Source: Corynebacterium caspium DSM 44850 (GTDB lineage: Bacteria > Actinomycetota > Actinomycetes > Mycobacteriales > Mycobacteriaceae). From it: a DNA stretch of 64,000 nucleotides. Under the pieces are notes generated by a model, which was not told the origin of the DNA, did not search any database, and worked only from the letters and a program-made list of their open reading frames with translations. A program made the position numbers and the translations under genes. The stretch is from NCBI RefSeq assembly GCF_030440555.1, contig NZ_CP047118.1, positions 1,054,001 to 1,118,000 on the forward strand. Direction: 5' to 3'. Shown here in pieces: positions 37,012 to 46,145 of the stretch (positions within the stretch are counted from its first letter, which is position 1; the number at the start of each line of letters is the position of its first letter).

Positions 37012-37902
37012 ATGAGTTCCCCTCAATTTAATCGCACTCCTATATATATTGCTTTGGGCCTAGCTGTGTCTTTGGTTTTTGGGATTTTAATTAGCGCCAG
37101 AATAGTCTCTGACCAGGTAAGACAAGTCCATTTATCGGTTTTGGATGCTCCTGATAGTCAGTCAGTTGCTTGTACTGAGCTTATCGACGCGTTGCCGCGG
37201 CGAATTTCTGGTATTAGCAGGGCTGGTTTAATTGATCCAGCGCCGGCAGGTGCGGCTGCTTGGTCAGCTGGGACGGAGGGGAGCCCGCGGGTGACGTTGC
37301 GTTGCGGGGTGCGGTTACCACGGGAATATCAAGAGTTTTCTCAGCCTATTGATTTTTCGGGGGTGTCTTGGTTAAGGATAGCTGAGCCAGGAGCTGATTT
37401 AGTTACTTGGTATGCGGTGAACAGAAACCCGGTGGTGGCTATTACAGCTGCAGGTTTAAAGATTCAGGATTCGAATTCTCCTGCGGAAGATATTTCTACA
37501 GCTGTTAAGTCTTTGGAGATTAAGCATTGGGATCCTGCCCCGCTGCCCTTTGCAGAAGTTGCAATTTCGCAGGCAGATTTGTGTGCAGATTTTGCGGCGA
37601 GTTTACCTGCTGAAATTGCTGGTTTTCAATTGGTACAAGGTGGGTTAAAACCTGTTTGGACCAAACTTGGCAGTGCCCCTATTACTGCAGCTTGTGGGCT
37701 AGATTTACCAGCAGAATATGAAGCTGGGGTTCGTCTTAATCAAGTTAATGAGGTGGCTTGGTTAAATACTGAGCAAGGCTCATATGCGCTTAATAGGAAA
37801 GCAATTGTGGGCTTATCTTTACCTAGTGCGGCCAGCAGTGCGCTGGTGGATTTCAGCAATTATATTGCCGCCACCATAGCGCCTGCTGAAGCTTTAGGCT
37901 AA
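37012..37902 (+). CDS. DUF3515 family membrane-anchored protein
   Basis: A 296-residue protein with one N-terminal membrane anchor (about 11-30) and a long extracytoplasmic part. Two CTELIDALP / CADFAASLP stretches (near 54 and 192), each followed by a later single Cys (LRCGVRLP, AACGLDLP), show an internal duplication and suggest disulfides. It matches the actinobacterial DUF3515 family, whose function is unknown and which lies between thiL and ddl in mycobacteria as well. ATG 37012. Its last bases overlap the convergent ddl stop. Confidence 0.8.
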   Translation: MSSPQFNRTPIYIALGLAVSLVFGILISARIVSDQVRQVHLSVLDAPDSQSVACTELIDALPRRISGISRAGLIDPAPAGAAAWSAGTEGSPRVTLRCGVRLPREYQEFSQPIDFSGVSWLRIAEPGADLVTWYAVNRNPVVAITAAGLKIQDSNSPAEDISTAVKSLEIKHWDPAPLPFAEVAISQADLCADFAASLPAEIAGFQLVQGGLKPVWTKLGSAPITAACGLDLPAEYEAGVRLNQVNEVAWLNTEQGSYALNRKAIVGLSLPSAASSALVDFSNYIAATIAPAEALG

Positions 37903-38984
37903 AGTTTTCCAGCTTTTTGCTTGTTTTTCTCTGCTAGTGCCGTCTGGATGAGGGTTTCAATTAATTGTGGATAAGTGATCCCGGTAGCCGCAAATACTTT
38001 GGGATACATTGAGATATCGGTAAACCCTGGCAAAGTATTGATTTCATTTAGCAAGGGACCATTTGGGGTGAGAAAGAAATCTACTCGAGCGATGCCGGTG
38101 CCGTCGATAGCTTGAAAAGCTTTAATCGCTAATTCTTGTATTTCTTTAGCCGCTGCTGGGGGTATTTGTGCAGGTATAGCTGCGGCGACCTGACCATCTA
38201 AGTATTTTGCAGAAAATCCGTAGAAACCTTCAGTAGAATCTGCGGTGCCCAACAGTTGTGCAGGTACTGAGGCAAGGATTTTTCCGTCGGGATATTGCAG
38301 TACTCCTACTTCGATTTCAGAGCCTTTAATTTCTGCTTCCACTACTATTTTGGTGTCATATTCAAAAGCAGTTGCAATAGCTGCCTCTAATTCAGCAGCG
38401 GTATTCACCTTGGAAATACCGATCGAGGATCCGCCGCGTGCAGGTTTTATAAATACTGGGAGTCCTAAATATTCCAGCTGTTTTGCACTGAGTTCTTCAC
38501 CGGCATGAAGCACTACTTCTCTAGTAATGGGGATGCCGGCTTGCTGCATTAGCTTTTTAGTGAATTCTTTATCCATTCCGGTAGCTGATGCCAGTACGCC
38601 ACAACCTACATATGGAATTCCTGAAAGTTCGAATAAGCCCTGGATAGTGCCATCTTCGCCATAGGGGCCATGCATTACTGGAAAGATTAGATCTACTTCT
38701 GCAACTAGCGAGGCATCGGTTAGCGAGAAAAATTGGCCCTTAGTGGCCGAAGCCAAAGAAAGAGTAATTTCTAAGTTTTCTTCAGATACTTCTGGCAGAG
38801 ATTCCACACCTACTGGATCCAAGGCGCCTACGGTCCACCTGCCAGTACGAGTAATTCCTACCGGAAATATCTCGTATTTTTCCGGATCCATTGCCTTAAT
38901 GATGGATCTAGCAGTGATACAAGAAATGGAATGTTCGGGGCTGCGGCCACCGTAGATAACCGCTACCCTAGTTTTTTCTAACAT
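37899..38984 (-). CDS. ddl: D-alanine-D-alanine ligase
   Basis: Forms the D-Ala-D-Ala dipeptide for peptidoglycan precursors; the target of cycloserine. 361 residues, ATP-grasp fold. The N-terminus VIYGGRSPEHSISC, the loop PARGGSSIGISKV, and the C-terminal metal and substrate motif FLTPNGPLLNEINTLPGFT are all present. It starts 2 nt after gpsA, on the same strand. Confidence 0.97.
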   Translation of the reverse strand: MLEKTRVAVIYGGRSPEHSISCITARSIIKAMDPEKYEIFPVGITRTGRWTVGALDPVGVESLPEVSEENLEITLSLASATKGQFFSLTDASLVAEVDLIFPVMHGPYGEDGTIQGLFELSGIPYVGCGVLASATGMDKEFTKKLMQQAGIPITREVVLHAGEELSAKQLEYLGLPVFIKPARGGSSIGISKVNTAAELEAAIATAFEYDTKIVVEAEIKGSEIEVGVLQYPDGKILASVPAQLLGTADSTEGFYGFSAKYLDGQVAAAIPAQIPPAAAKEIQELAIKAFQAIDGTGIARVDFFLTPNGPLLNEINTLPGFTDISMYPKVFAATGITYPQLIETLIQTALAEKNKQKAGKL

Positions 38985-38986
38985 AC

Positions 38987-39985
38987 CTACTCTGCTTTCT
39001 TTGACCGGCCCATAAGCGCAATAACCATATCTTCAACACTCATACCCTTATGGCACACAGCATATACAGCTTGGGTAAGTGGCATCTCTACCTGGGCACG
39101 AGCGGCGAGATTAAATATGGATTGGGAAGATATTACTCCTTCAGCGACTTGACCGTGAGTTGCTAATCTGGCCTCTTCTAAACTGGCTCCTTCGCCTAGT
39201 CGAAAGCCAAAACTCCGATTTCTAGATAGCGGGGAAGAACATGTGGCCACTAAATCTCCGAGGCCGGCCAAACCCGAAAAAGTTCGGGCATCTGCACCTA
39301 AAGCCACTCCTAAACGGGTAATTTCAGCCAAACCTCGAGTTATTAAGGTAGCCAGGGTATTTTCCCCCAAGCCGCGTCCAGAAGCCATGCCACAGGCCAG
39401 GGCAATAACATTTTTACAAGCCCCACCGATTTCACATCCAGTGACGTCTTGGTTGGTATATGGGCGTAAATAATTGGTGGCTACCGCCGCTTGGACTAAT
39501 TTTGCGCGGGACTCATCCTGACAAGCAATAACGGTGGCTGCAGGCTGTTCTTCGGCAATTTCTCGAGCCAAGTTCGGCCCGGTTAACACCGCTATGCGGG
39601 CAGGATCAAAACCGGTAGCATCCACTATTACTTCTGTCATTAGCTTAAGCGTTTCTGCTTCTACACCTTTGGATATAGAAACTACCGTGGCGGTCGGAGG
39701 AATCAGGTGATGCCAAGCGGCTAAGTTTTCGCGCAAGGTTTGGCTAGGTACTGCCAATACAACTATTTCTGCGCCTTCAAGAGCCCTAGCGGGCTGATCT
39801 ACTACCTGAATAGCTAAGGGAAGTTTAATACCTTTGAGATAATCCGGATTTTCATGAGTTTCCTGAATCGTTTGCGCCAAAGAAACCCGGCGCGCCCACA
39901 GCGCAACTTCATTGCCGGCATCAGCAAAAACTTTTGCCAGCGTTGTACCCCAAGAACCTGCACCCATCACTGCCACGTTGACCAC
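38987..39985 (-). CDS. gpsA: Glycerol-3-phosphate dehydrogenase [NAD(P)+]
   Basis: Reduces dihydroxyacetone phosphate to glycerol-3-phosphate for phospholipids. 332 residues from GTG 39985 with AGGAGG 8 nt upstream. The Rossmann loop [17 protein letters not shown], the SKGVE motif, and the catalytic-domain lysine region [14 protein letters not shown] are intact. gpsA and ddl share a leftward transcript. Confidence 0.97.
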   Translation of the reverse strand: MVNVAVMGAGSWGTTLAKVFADAGNEVALWARRVSLAQTIQETHENPDYLKGIKLPLAIQVVDQPARALEGAEIVVLAVPSQTLRENLAAWHHLIPPTATVVSISKGVEAETLKLMTEVIVDATGFDPARIAVLTGPNLAREIAEEQPAATVIACQDESRAKLVQAAVATNYLRPYTNQDVTGCEIGGACKNVIALACGMASGRGLGENTLATLITRGLAEITRLGVALGADARTFSGLAGLGDLVATCSSPLSRNRSFGFRLGEGASLEEARLATHGQVAEGVISSQSIFNLAARAQVEMPLTQAVYAVCHKGMSVEDMVIALMGRSKKAE

Positions 39986-40078
39986 GTCAGTTTCCTCCTT
40001 TAAAAGAACTCCTCACAGCATAATGGCAAGGGGGTAGAAAAGTGTGCGTTTAGTTCGTTTTTGAAGCAAGATAGCAGG

Positions 40079-41062
40079 ATGAATACTCACGGTAATGATA
40101 AGTCTTTAAATCCTGGAGTGCTTTTGAAGGGGAAGTTCCAGGCAATTTCTGCTAATCCAGGAGCTCGCTATTCACGGGCAGTTTTAGCAGCGGGGGCTGT
40201 TTTATGGCTAGATGGCAAGATTGCGGTGGTTCATCGTCCCCGGTATAACGACTGGTCTCTGCCTAAAGGGAAAGTGGATCGTGGGGAAAACTTAGTTGCA
40301 GCAGCAGTGCGTGAAATCTTTGAAGAAACTGGATATGTGGTGCGCTTAGAAAAGCTCCTGGGGGTGGTCAATTATCCAGTTAATAAAAACACCAAGGTGG
40401 TTTATTACTGGAATGCGCAGGTGACTGGCGGGGCGTATTCACCAGGAGATACCGATGATGAGGTTGATGAGCTGCGGTGGTTGGATCCTGAAACTGCTTT
40501 GGATTTAGTTTCCTATGCGGTGGATCGCAAACTAATTAAACGAGCTATTAAGCATCACACTCAGCAGGTACATACGAGGGTACTTTTGGTGCGCCATGGC
40601 GATGCTGGGGATCGACAGCAATGGGCGGGCAATGATTTAAAGCGTCCTTTAACAGTGCGTGGATTGCAGCAAGCTAAAGCTTTAAGAACCTTATTGCGGG
40701 CTTATCAACCCACGACATATTATGCTGCGGACCCGCTGCGGTGTAAGCAAACCTTAAAAAAACTAGCCTCCAAACAAAATTTGCCGATTAGCATAGATCC
40801 CCTTTTCGGTGATGCTGCTTGGCAACGGCACCCCAAAAAGGTTCTGGCTAAATTCCAGGAAGTAATTTCTGCCGGTGGGGTAACTGCTATCGCCTCCCAA
40901 GGTGAGGTGATCCCAGGAATTATTAATGCGCTAGCCCAGGAAGCCAGTTTGCCTTTGCAACTAATTCCGGCTGCCAAGGCTAGCGTATGGGTTTTATCTT
41001 TTAATTCTGCAGGAAAACTAGTAGGTGCTGACTATCTAGAATCTCCGTTGCGCGTGCGCTAA
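40079..41062 (+). CDS. mutT1: MutT1-type two-domain protein: Nudix hydrolase plus histidine phosphatase
   Basis: A 327-residue sanitising enzyme like mycobacterial MutT1, which hydrolyses 8-oxo-dGTP and diadenosine polyphosphates. N-terminal Nudix domain (about 30-155) has the box GKVDRGENLVAAAVREIFEE with all catalytic glutamates. The C-terminal domain begins VLLVRHGDAGDRQQW (RHG motif, near 170) and is a histidine phosphatase; its later YYAADPLRCKQTL keeps the second arginine region. ATG 40079 is preferred; an in-frame TTG at 40061 is possible. Confidence 0.9.
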   Translation: MNTHGNDKSLNPGVLLKGKFQAISANPGARYSRAVLAAGAVLWLDGKIAVVHRPRYNDWSLPKGKVDRGENLVAAAVREIFEETGYVVRLEKLLGVVNYPVNKNTKVVYYWNAQVTGGAYSPGDTDDEVDELRWLDPETALDLVSYAVDRKLIKRAIKHHTQQVHTRVLLVRHGDAGDRQQWAGNDLKRPLTVRGLQQAKALRTLLRAYQPTTYYAADPLRCKQTLKKLASKQNLPISIDPLFGDAAWQRHPKKVLAKFQEVISAGGVTAIASQGEVIPGIINALAQEASLPLQLIPAAKASVWVLSFNSAGKLVGADYLESPLRVR

Positions 41063-41134
41063 ACCAGAAACTGGAAACCGAAATTTGTGGCGGCGGCGTT
41101 GGCGGTGCTGGTAGCTCCGGCCGCGCTGCACTGC

Positions 41135-41722
41135 TTATTGCACTGCCGGCTTAAAAGCTGGTCGCTGCGCTTCGAAAGCGGTTATAGCTGCTTCTTGGCG
41201 CAGGGTTAGCCCAATATCATCTAGGCCTTCAAGTAAACGCCATTTAGTGTATTCATCGATTTCGAAATTAACTACGGCACTACCAGCGCGCAGCGTTTGG
41301 GACGGCAAATCTACGATTATTTCCATCCCTGGTTCTTGTTCTATTAGTTTCCACAACAGCTCTGCGTCATCTTCAGAAATAATGCCAGTTAAAAGCCCAG
41401 CTTTACCGGAATTACCGCGAAAGATATCAGCAAAGCGGGGCGAAAATACCGCCTTAAAGCCATAATCCATCAGAGCCCATACGGCATGTTCGCGGGAGGA
41501 ACCGGTACCGAAATCCGAGCCGGCAATTAGTACCGAACCGTTTTTATAAGCTTGTTGATTAAGTACAAATTCAGGATTTTTTCGCCAATTAGCAAAAAGA
41601 CCATCTTCAAAACCAGTGCGGCTAACGCGTTTTAGGTATACCGCTGGAATGATTTGGTCAGTATCTACATTGGAGGCCTGCAAAGGTACCGCGATACCAG
41701 TATGGGTGGTGAATTGTTCCAT
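41135..41722 (-). CDS. leuD: 3-isopropylmalate dehydratase small subunit
   Basis: Swivelling domain subunit of isopropylmalate isomerase (leucine pathway, second step). 195 residues from ATG 41722. Typical phrases: [36 protein letters not shown]. It lies 35 nt after leuC and is co-transcribed with it. Confidence 0.97.
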   Translation of the reverse strand: MEQFTTHTGIAVPLQASNVDTDQIIPAVYLKRVSRTGFEDGLFANWRKNPEFVLNQQAYKNGSVLIAGSDFGTGSSREHAVWALMDYGFKAVFSPRFADIFRGNSGKAGLLTGIISEDDAELLWKLIEQEPGMEIIVDLPSQTLRAGSAVVNFEIDEYTKWRLLEGLDDIGLTLRQEAAITAFEAQRPAFKPAVQ

Positions 41723-41757
41723 GAGTATTTTTCCTACGTTCTTAGAAAGTCTTGGAA

Positions 41758-43176
41758 TTAGAGGTCTGCAGGGCTAGCTAAATGGCCAGCTATAGCCGTT
41801 GCCGCAGCTACTAGCGGTGAAACCAGGTGAGTACGCCCACCTGGGCCTTGCCGGCCTTCAAAATTACGATTAGAAGTAGAAGCGGAACGTTCTCCAGGGA
41901 CTAATTGATCTGGATTCATTCCCAAGCACATAGAACAACCTGGGGTACGCCATTCGGCGCCTGAGGCTTTAAAAACTTCATCAAGTCCTTCTTCTTCAGC
42001 TTGTTTTTTAACCATGGCTGAGGAAGGAACTACCAACATACGAGTATTTTTATGAACTTTTCGCCCCGCTAAGATATCGGCAGCAGCGCGTAAATCCTCG
42101 ATTCGAGAATTCGTACAAGAACCTAAAAATACGGTATCAATGGCGATATCTCGCAGCGGAGTTCCCGGTTTTAAGCCCATATATTCTAAAGCTTTAAACG
42201 CTGATTCTTTTTCGCTCTCGCTACCAAAATCTTCTGGATCTGGCACTGTGGCATCCAGTGGTAAACCCTGTCCGGGGTTTGTCCCCCAGGTCACAAATGG
42301 AGTTAGGGAGTCGCCATCAATATGGACGACGGTATCGAATTTGGCACCATCGTCAGTAGCTAGAGTTTTCCAATAAGCCACCGCTGCCTCCCAATCTGTA
42401 CCTGTGGGGGCAAGTTCGCGGCCTTTGAGGTATTCAAAAGTGGTTTCATCAGGGGCGATCATTCCAGCACGGGCGCCGGCTTCTATGGACATATTACAAA
42501 TTGTCATGCGGGCTGCCATCGAAAGTTTCTGGATAGCTTCGCCGCGATATTCAATAATATGGCCTTGCCCACCACCAGTACCGATCTTGGCGATGATGGC
42601 CAAAATCAAATCTTTGGCGGTAACTCCTGGCTGCAATGCGCCAGAAACTTCAATGGCCATGGTTTTAAAAGGTTTTAGCGATAATGTCTGCGTAGCCATT
42701 ACGTGCTCTACCTCAGAGGTGCCAATTCCCATGCCAATTGAGCCAAATGCGCCGTGGGTGGAGGTGTGTGAATCTCCGCACACAATGGTCATCCCAGGTT
42801 GGGTAGCCCCAGTTTCAGGTCCTACGGCGTGCACGATTCCTTGCTGTAAATCGCCCATTGGATGCAGACGAATTCCAAATTCGGCACAATTTTGACGTAA
42901 GGTTGCCACCTGTGTTCGAGAGGTGACATCAGCAATATCTAATAAATTGCCCCCCACTACCCCGGTAGTAGGAACATTATGATCCTCGGTTGCCAAGTGA
43001 AGATCTGGACGACGAATTTTACGTCCAGCTAATCGCATCCCATCAAAAGCTTGCGGGGAGGTCACCTCATGGAGAAGTTGTAGATCGATATAAATTAGAT
43101 CAGGCTCATCGGCACCACCTTTGACAACAATATGATCGCGCCAAACTTTTTCTGCCAGAGTCAACTTTTCAGCCAT
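41758..43176 (-). CDS. leuC: 3-isopropylmalate dehydratase large subunit
   Basis: The [4Fe-4S] catalytic subunit of isopropylmalate isomerase. 472 residues from ATG 43176. The cluster cysteines are in [13 protein letters not shown] (near 345) and [13 protein letters not shown] (near 405). The [14 protein letters not shown] motif (near 130) is intact. It is divergent from the IclR regulator gene, with TAGTGG-like repeats between them that probably mediate leucine control. Confidence 0.97.
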   Translation of the reverse strand: MAEKLTLAEKVWRDHIVVKGGADEPDLIYIDLQLLHEVTSPQAFDGMRLAGRKIRRPDLHLATEDHNVPTTGVVGGNLLDIADVTSRTQVATLRQNCAEFGIRLHPMGDLQQGIVHAVGPETGATQPGMTIVCGDSHTSTHGAFGSIGMGIGTSEVEHVMATQTLSLKPFKTMAIEVSGALQPGVTAKDLILAIIAKIGTGGGQGHIIEYRGEAIQKLSMAARMTICNMSIEAGARAGMIAPDETTFEYLKGRELAPTGTDWEAAVAYWKTLATDDGAKFDTVVHIDGDSLTPFVTWGTNPGQGLPLDATVPDPEDFGSESEKESAFKALEYMGLKPGTPLRDIAIDTVFLGSCTNSRIEDLRAAADILAGRKVHKNTRMLVVPSSAMVKKQAEEEGLDEVFKASGAEWRTPGCSMCLGMNPDQLVPGERSASTSNRNFEGRQGPGGRTHLVSPLVAAATAIAGHLASPADL

Positions 43177-43204
43177 AACTCGCCCACCTTTTCTAACCGC
43201 CGGA

Positions 43205-43228
43205 AACCACTACTAGAATCCCACACTA
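43205..43228 (-). promoter_or_regulatory. Candidate LtbR sites between leuC and ltbR
   Basis: Seen on the minus strand: TAGTGTGGGATT (about 43217-43228) and TAGTGG-TTT (about 43204-43212), in the 72-bp divergent gap. They resemble the TAGTGGG pair upstream of leuB and my recollection of the C. glutamicum LtbR motif. The ltbR start (43249) follows TAGTAT by 6 nt without a ribosome site, so ltbR is probably leaderless and its promoter overlaps this area. Confidence 0.5.
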
Positions 43229-43248
43229 CGGAATGCTAGTATCAAAGT

Positions 43249-43938
43249 ATGGGACAGTATACCGTATCGGGCATTAAAGTTCTGGATCGCGCCGTATCCA
43301 TAATCACTTCAGTAGCTGAGCACCCCCGCTCGCTTTCTGAACTCAGCAAAGAAACCGGTTTACCAAGAGCCAGTGCGCACCGCATAGCCACTGCTCTTGA
43401 AGTGCACGGACTCCTCACCCGCGGTACTGATGGACGTTTCGAACTCGGCCGTTGCCTGCATTCCTCGCAACTGCTTACCGAAGCCGCCCTGCCAATCATG
43501 GAACGCCTCATTCAAGAAACTGGCGAATCATCTCAACTATACGAACTCCGCGGGCTTAATAGGCTTTGTGTCGCCTCTGTTGCCCCTGATGCCGGCCTGC
43601 AAAATATAGTTCCCACCGGCACACAATTACCGCTAAACGCCGGCTCGGCCGCCAAAATATTTATAGCCTTTGGAGCTGCCCCTATGCCTGCAGACGCAGC
43701 CTTTAGCACCACCGAATTAGCTGATATTCGAAACCGCGGTTGGGCAGATTCAGTCTCAGAAAGAGAAGTTGGCCTAGCTAGCGTTTCCGCCCCAATCTAT
43801 GGCCGTAATGGCAAACTACTAGCGGTGCTCTCACTAAGCGGGCTTGCAGATCGACTAAAACCAAGCCCCGGGGTTAAATGGGGAGAAACCATTAAAAAAG
43901 CCGCAGCTAAGCTCAGCAATAATCAGCTACCAGGTTAA
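43249..43938 (+). CDS. ltbR: IclR-family regulator LtbR
   Basis: A 229-residue IclR regulator: winged-helix N-terminus (about 5-65; SLSELSKETGLPRASAHRIA is the recognition region) and a C-terminal effector domain (about 75-225). In C. glutamicum the IclR protein at this exact place, divergent from leuCD, is LtbR, which represses leuB, leuCD and trp genes. Identity here rests on that position. No Shine-Dalgarno sequence precedes ATG 43249. Confidence 0.85.
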   Translation: MGQYTVSGIKVLDRAVSIITSVAEHPRSLSELSKETGLPRASAHRIATALEVHGLLTRGTDGRFELGRCLHSSQLLTEAALPIMERLIQETGESSQLYELRGLNRLCVASVAPDAGLQNIVPTGTQLPLNAGSAAKIFIAFGAAPMPADAAFSTTELADIRNRGWADSVSEREVGLASVSAPIYGRNGKLLAVLSLSGLADRLKPSPGVKWGETIKKAAAKLSNNQLPG

Positions 43939-43951
43939 ACCCAGAGCATAT

Positions 43952-43996
43952 AAAAAGGTCCAGCACTCGTGAAACCTAAAAAACTAGTGCTGGACC
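43952..43996 (-). terminator. Terminator of the first tRNA-Glu
   Basis: Seen: 11-bp perfect stem GGTCCAGCACT (43957-43967) / AGTGCTGGACC (43986-43996) with an 18-nt loop. On the minus strand it is followed by five U (complement of 43952-43956). It starts 3 nt past the tRNA and faces the ltbR end. Confidence 0.88.
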
Positions 43997-43999
43997 GCG

Positions 44000-44072
44000 T
44001 ACCCCGTACGGGATTTGAACCCGTGTTACCGCCGTGAGAGGGCGGCGTCCTAGGCCACTAGACGAACGGGGC
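44000..44072 (-). tRNA. tRNA-Glu (CTC), copy 1
   Basis: A 73-nt cloverleaf: acceptor GCCCCGT/ACGGGGT (G1-U72 wobble), D stem GTCT, anticodon loop CTCTCAC with anticodon CTC, T arm ACGGG-TTCAAAT-CCCGT. No CCA is encoded. It differs from copy 2 at one D-loop base only. Confidence 0.95.
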
Positions 44073-44171
44073 ATATCTGTTAAAAACAGTGCGTTAAAAA
44101 GCCTTTTAAAAACAAGACTTCAACTAAAGTAAAACACTACCCCACCAAGATGCAACATCCCTGCTAAGGGC

Positions 44172-44212
44172 AAAAAAATCCGCTTGCAATAACCGAAGTT
44201 ACTACAAGCGGA
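44172..44212 (-). terminator. Terminator between the two tRNA-Glu genes
   Basis: Seen on the minus strand: TCCGCTTG pairs with CAAGCGGA, and the stem continues through TAGTAAC / GTTATTG to a TTCG tetraloop, giving a 15-pair hairpin. It is followed by seven U (complement of 44172-44178). Confidence 0.9.
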
Positions 44213-44217
44213 AAACG

Positions 44218-44290
44218 TACCCCGTACGGGATTTGAACCCGTGTTACCGCCGTGAGAGGGCGGCGTCCTAGGCCGCTAGACGAACGGGGC
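44218..44290 (-). tRNA. tRNA-Glu (CTC), copy 2
   Basis: A 73-nt cloverleaf, same as copy 1 but for one D-loop base; anticodon CTC. It lies 26 nt downstream of tRNA-Gln and is probably co-transcribed with it, ending at the UUCG-capped terminator. Confidence 0.95.
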
Positions 44291-44316
44291 ATTAGGACGC
44301 GATAATTAAATCGCTG

Positions 44317-44388
44317 CTGGCCTACCAGGACTCGAACCTAGAACGACGGTACCAGAAACCGCTGTGTTGCCAATTACACCATAGGCCA
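44317..44388 (-). tRNA. tRNA-Gln (CTG)
   Basis: A 72-nt cloverleaf: acceptor TGGCCTA/TAGGCCA with the U1-A72 pair typical of tRNA-Gln, anticodon loop TTCTGGT (anticodon CTG), T loop TTCGAGT, discriminator G. No CCA is encoded. It is the first gene of a Gln-Glu pair. Confidence 0.95.
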
Positions 44389-44507
44389 TCATTGCTAATT
44401 CGCAGCCATTTTGAAAGTTCATTAAAGCTCTTAAGACCGCTCTTTGCAACGGGTAACACTATAACCAGAAGTCTTAAGTTAATACAACTCCGCAGCTCAT
44501 AGCCTAT

Positions 44508-44573
44508 TTAAAGCCTACCTTTGCCCTCTGGCACCAAGCTATTTAGTACCAATAAAGAGAAGTAAAGGTAGGC
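44508..44573 (-). terminator. Possible terminator of gltX
   Basis: Seen: GCCTACCTTT (44513-44522) pairs with AAAGGTAGGC (44564-44573). On the minus strand a UUUAAAU stretch follows, and an inner GGTAC/GTGCC pairing helps close the 41-nt loop. It lies 43 nt past the gltX stop. The rest of the 44389-44615 gap shows nothing clear. Confidence 0.55.
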
Positions 44574-44615
44574 CAAAACCTTAACTGAAATGAAATTCGC
44601 AGCTAGTAAAATAAA

Positions 44616-46100
44616 CTATTCGGCTGCTTGCTCAAAAGGCGTCAGACTAAGAGCTTTTTCCAAACGCGCCAAAGTAGACTCTTTGCCCAATAATTCCATC
44701 GACTCAAAAAGTGGTGGAGAAATAGCGGCACCTGAAATAGCTACCCGCAAAGCACCATAAGCCTTACGCGGCTTGAGCTCTAGTTCTGTAATTAAGGCCT
44801 GCTGCAAGGTCTTCTCAATCTCTGCAGTAGTCCAGTCTTGCACTGCCTTTAAGCGCTCGATCGCAATCTGGAGTGGCTGCAACGCATCTTCTTTAAGATT
44901 GCGACGCGCAGAACGCGGATCCAGCTCTAGGGCCTCATCTGGGGTGACTAGGAACTTGAGGAGGTCATAGGCATCGCCAAGCATTTTGATGCGCGTTTGC
45001 ACCAAATCTGCAGCAAAACGGAATTTATCTGCTGGATAAGTTGTCGGGAAATCAGTGAACTCGTTGAAATAAGTGCGCAACCGAGCGGTGAAATCATCTA
45101 ACTCTAAGAGTCGAATTTGGTCCGCATTTATGGCCTCTAGCTTCTTTTGATCAAAGCGCGCCGGGTTTCCAAGCACATCGGTGATCTCAAAATTAGCCAC
45201 TAGATCCTCTGGGCTAAAAATATCCTTATCTGCAGAAAGAGACCATCCAAGAAGTGCCAGATAGTTGATCATGCCTTCAGGAATAATGCCAGCATCGCGA
45301 TGATTAAAGAGGTTAGACTCTGGATCACGCTTAGAAAGCTTCTTATTACCCTGCCCTAAAACAAAAGGTAGATGGCCAAATTCTGGGGTAAAATCAGTGA
45401 CCCCAATTCGCTTTAAAGCCTGGTATAGAGCTAGCTGACGCGGCGTCGAGGAAAGGAGATCCTCTCCGCGCAAAACATGGGTAATCCCCATTAGGGCATC
45501 GTCTACCGGATTAACCAAGGTATACAGCGGATCCCCATTAGAACGCGCAACTACGTAATCTGGCTGGGTAGATGCTTTAAATTCCACTTCACCGCGGACT
45601 AGATCAACCCATTTCCAATCCTGCTCTGGCATCCGCAGACGCCATACGGGCTTACGACCAGCAGCCTCAAATTCGGCAATCTGTTCTGGGCTTAGCGTGC
45701 GGTCAAAATTATCGTAGCCAAGTTTGGGATCTTCACCCTTAGCTTTATGTCGAGCTTCGACTTCTTCAGCAGTTGAATAAGCCGGATATACCTCTCCGGC
45801 ATCGATTAATTTTTGCAAGATATCGGCATAAATATCCTTGCGTTGGGACTGACGGTAGGGCTCATGCGGGCCGCCGATAACAACCCCTTCATCCCAATCC
45901 AGGTTTAGCCATTGGAGGGAATCAATAATTGCCTGATAAGACTCTTCAGAATCTCGGGCAGCATCAGTATCTTCAATACGGAAAATTAGCTTGCCACCAG
46001 CATGGCGGGCATAAGCCCAATTAAAAAGGGCGGTGCGCACCATGCCCACATGTGGGGTGCCGGTGGGCGAGGGACAGAATCTAACGCGAACTTCACTCAT
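44616..46100 (-). CDS. gltX: Glutamate-tRNA ligase
   Basis: Class I synthetase charging tRNA-Glu. In actinobacteria it usually also mischarges tRNA-Gln for the GatCAB route (known of the group). 494 residues from ATG 46100. HIGH region [20 protein letters not shown] at the N-terminus; KMSKS variant KLSKRDPES near residue 250. The C-terminal anticodon domain is complete. The tRNA genes for Glu and Gln, its probable substrates, lie directly downstream. Confidence 0.97.
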   Translation of the reverse strand: MSEVRVRFCPSPTGTPHVGMVRTALFNWAYARHAGGKLIFRIEDTDAARDSEESYQAIIDSLQWLNLDWDEGVVIGGPHEPYRQSQRKDIYADILQKLIDAGEVYPAYSTAEEVEARHKAKGEDPKLGYDNFDRTLSPEQIAEFEAAGRKPVWRLRMPEQDWKWVDLVRGEVEFKASTQPDYVVARSNGDPLYTLVNPVDDALMGITHVLRGEDLLSSTPRQLALYQALKRIGVTDFTPEFGHLPFVLGQGNKKLSKRDPESNLFNHRDAGIIPEGMINYLALLGWSLSADKDIFSPEDLVANFEITDVLGNPARFDQKKLEAINADQIRLLELDDFTARLRTYFNEFTDFPTTYPADKFRFAADLVQTRIKMLGDAYDLLKFLVTPDEALELDPRSARRNLKEDALQPLQIAIERLKAVQDWTTAEIEKTLQQALITELELKPRKAYGALRVAISGAAISPPLFESMELLGKESTLARLEKALSLTPFEQAAE

Positions 46101-46145
46101 GGTTAAACATCGTAGACTAGCCCGGGCTAGCTACACTGTGAGCCC

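Noticed and set aside
41127..41146. TGCACTGC direct repeat with 4-nt spacer, possible array
   Set aside because: Only two short copies, partly inside the leuD 3' end; no CRISPR-like spacing or further units anywhere in the window.
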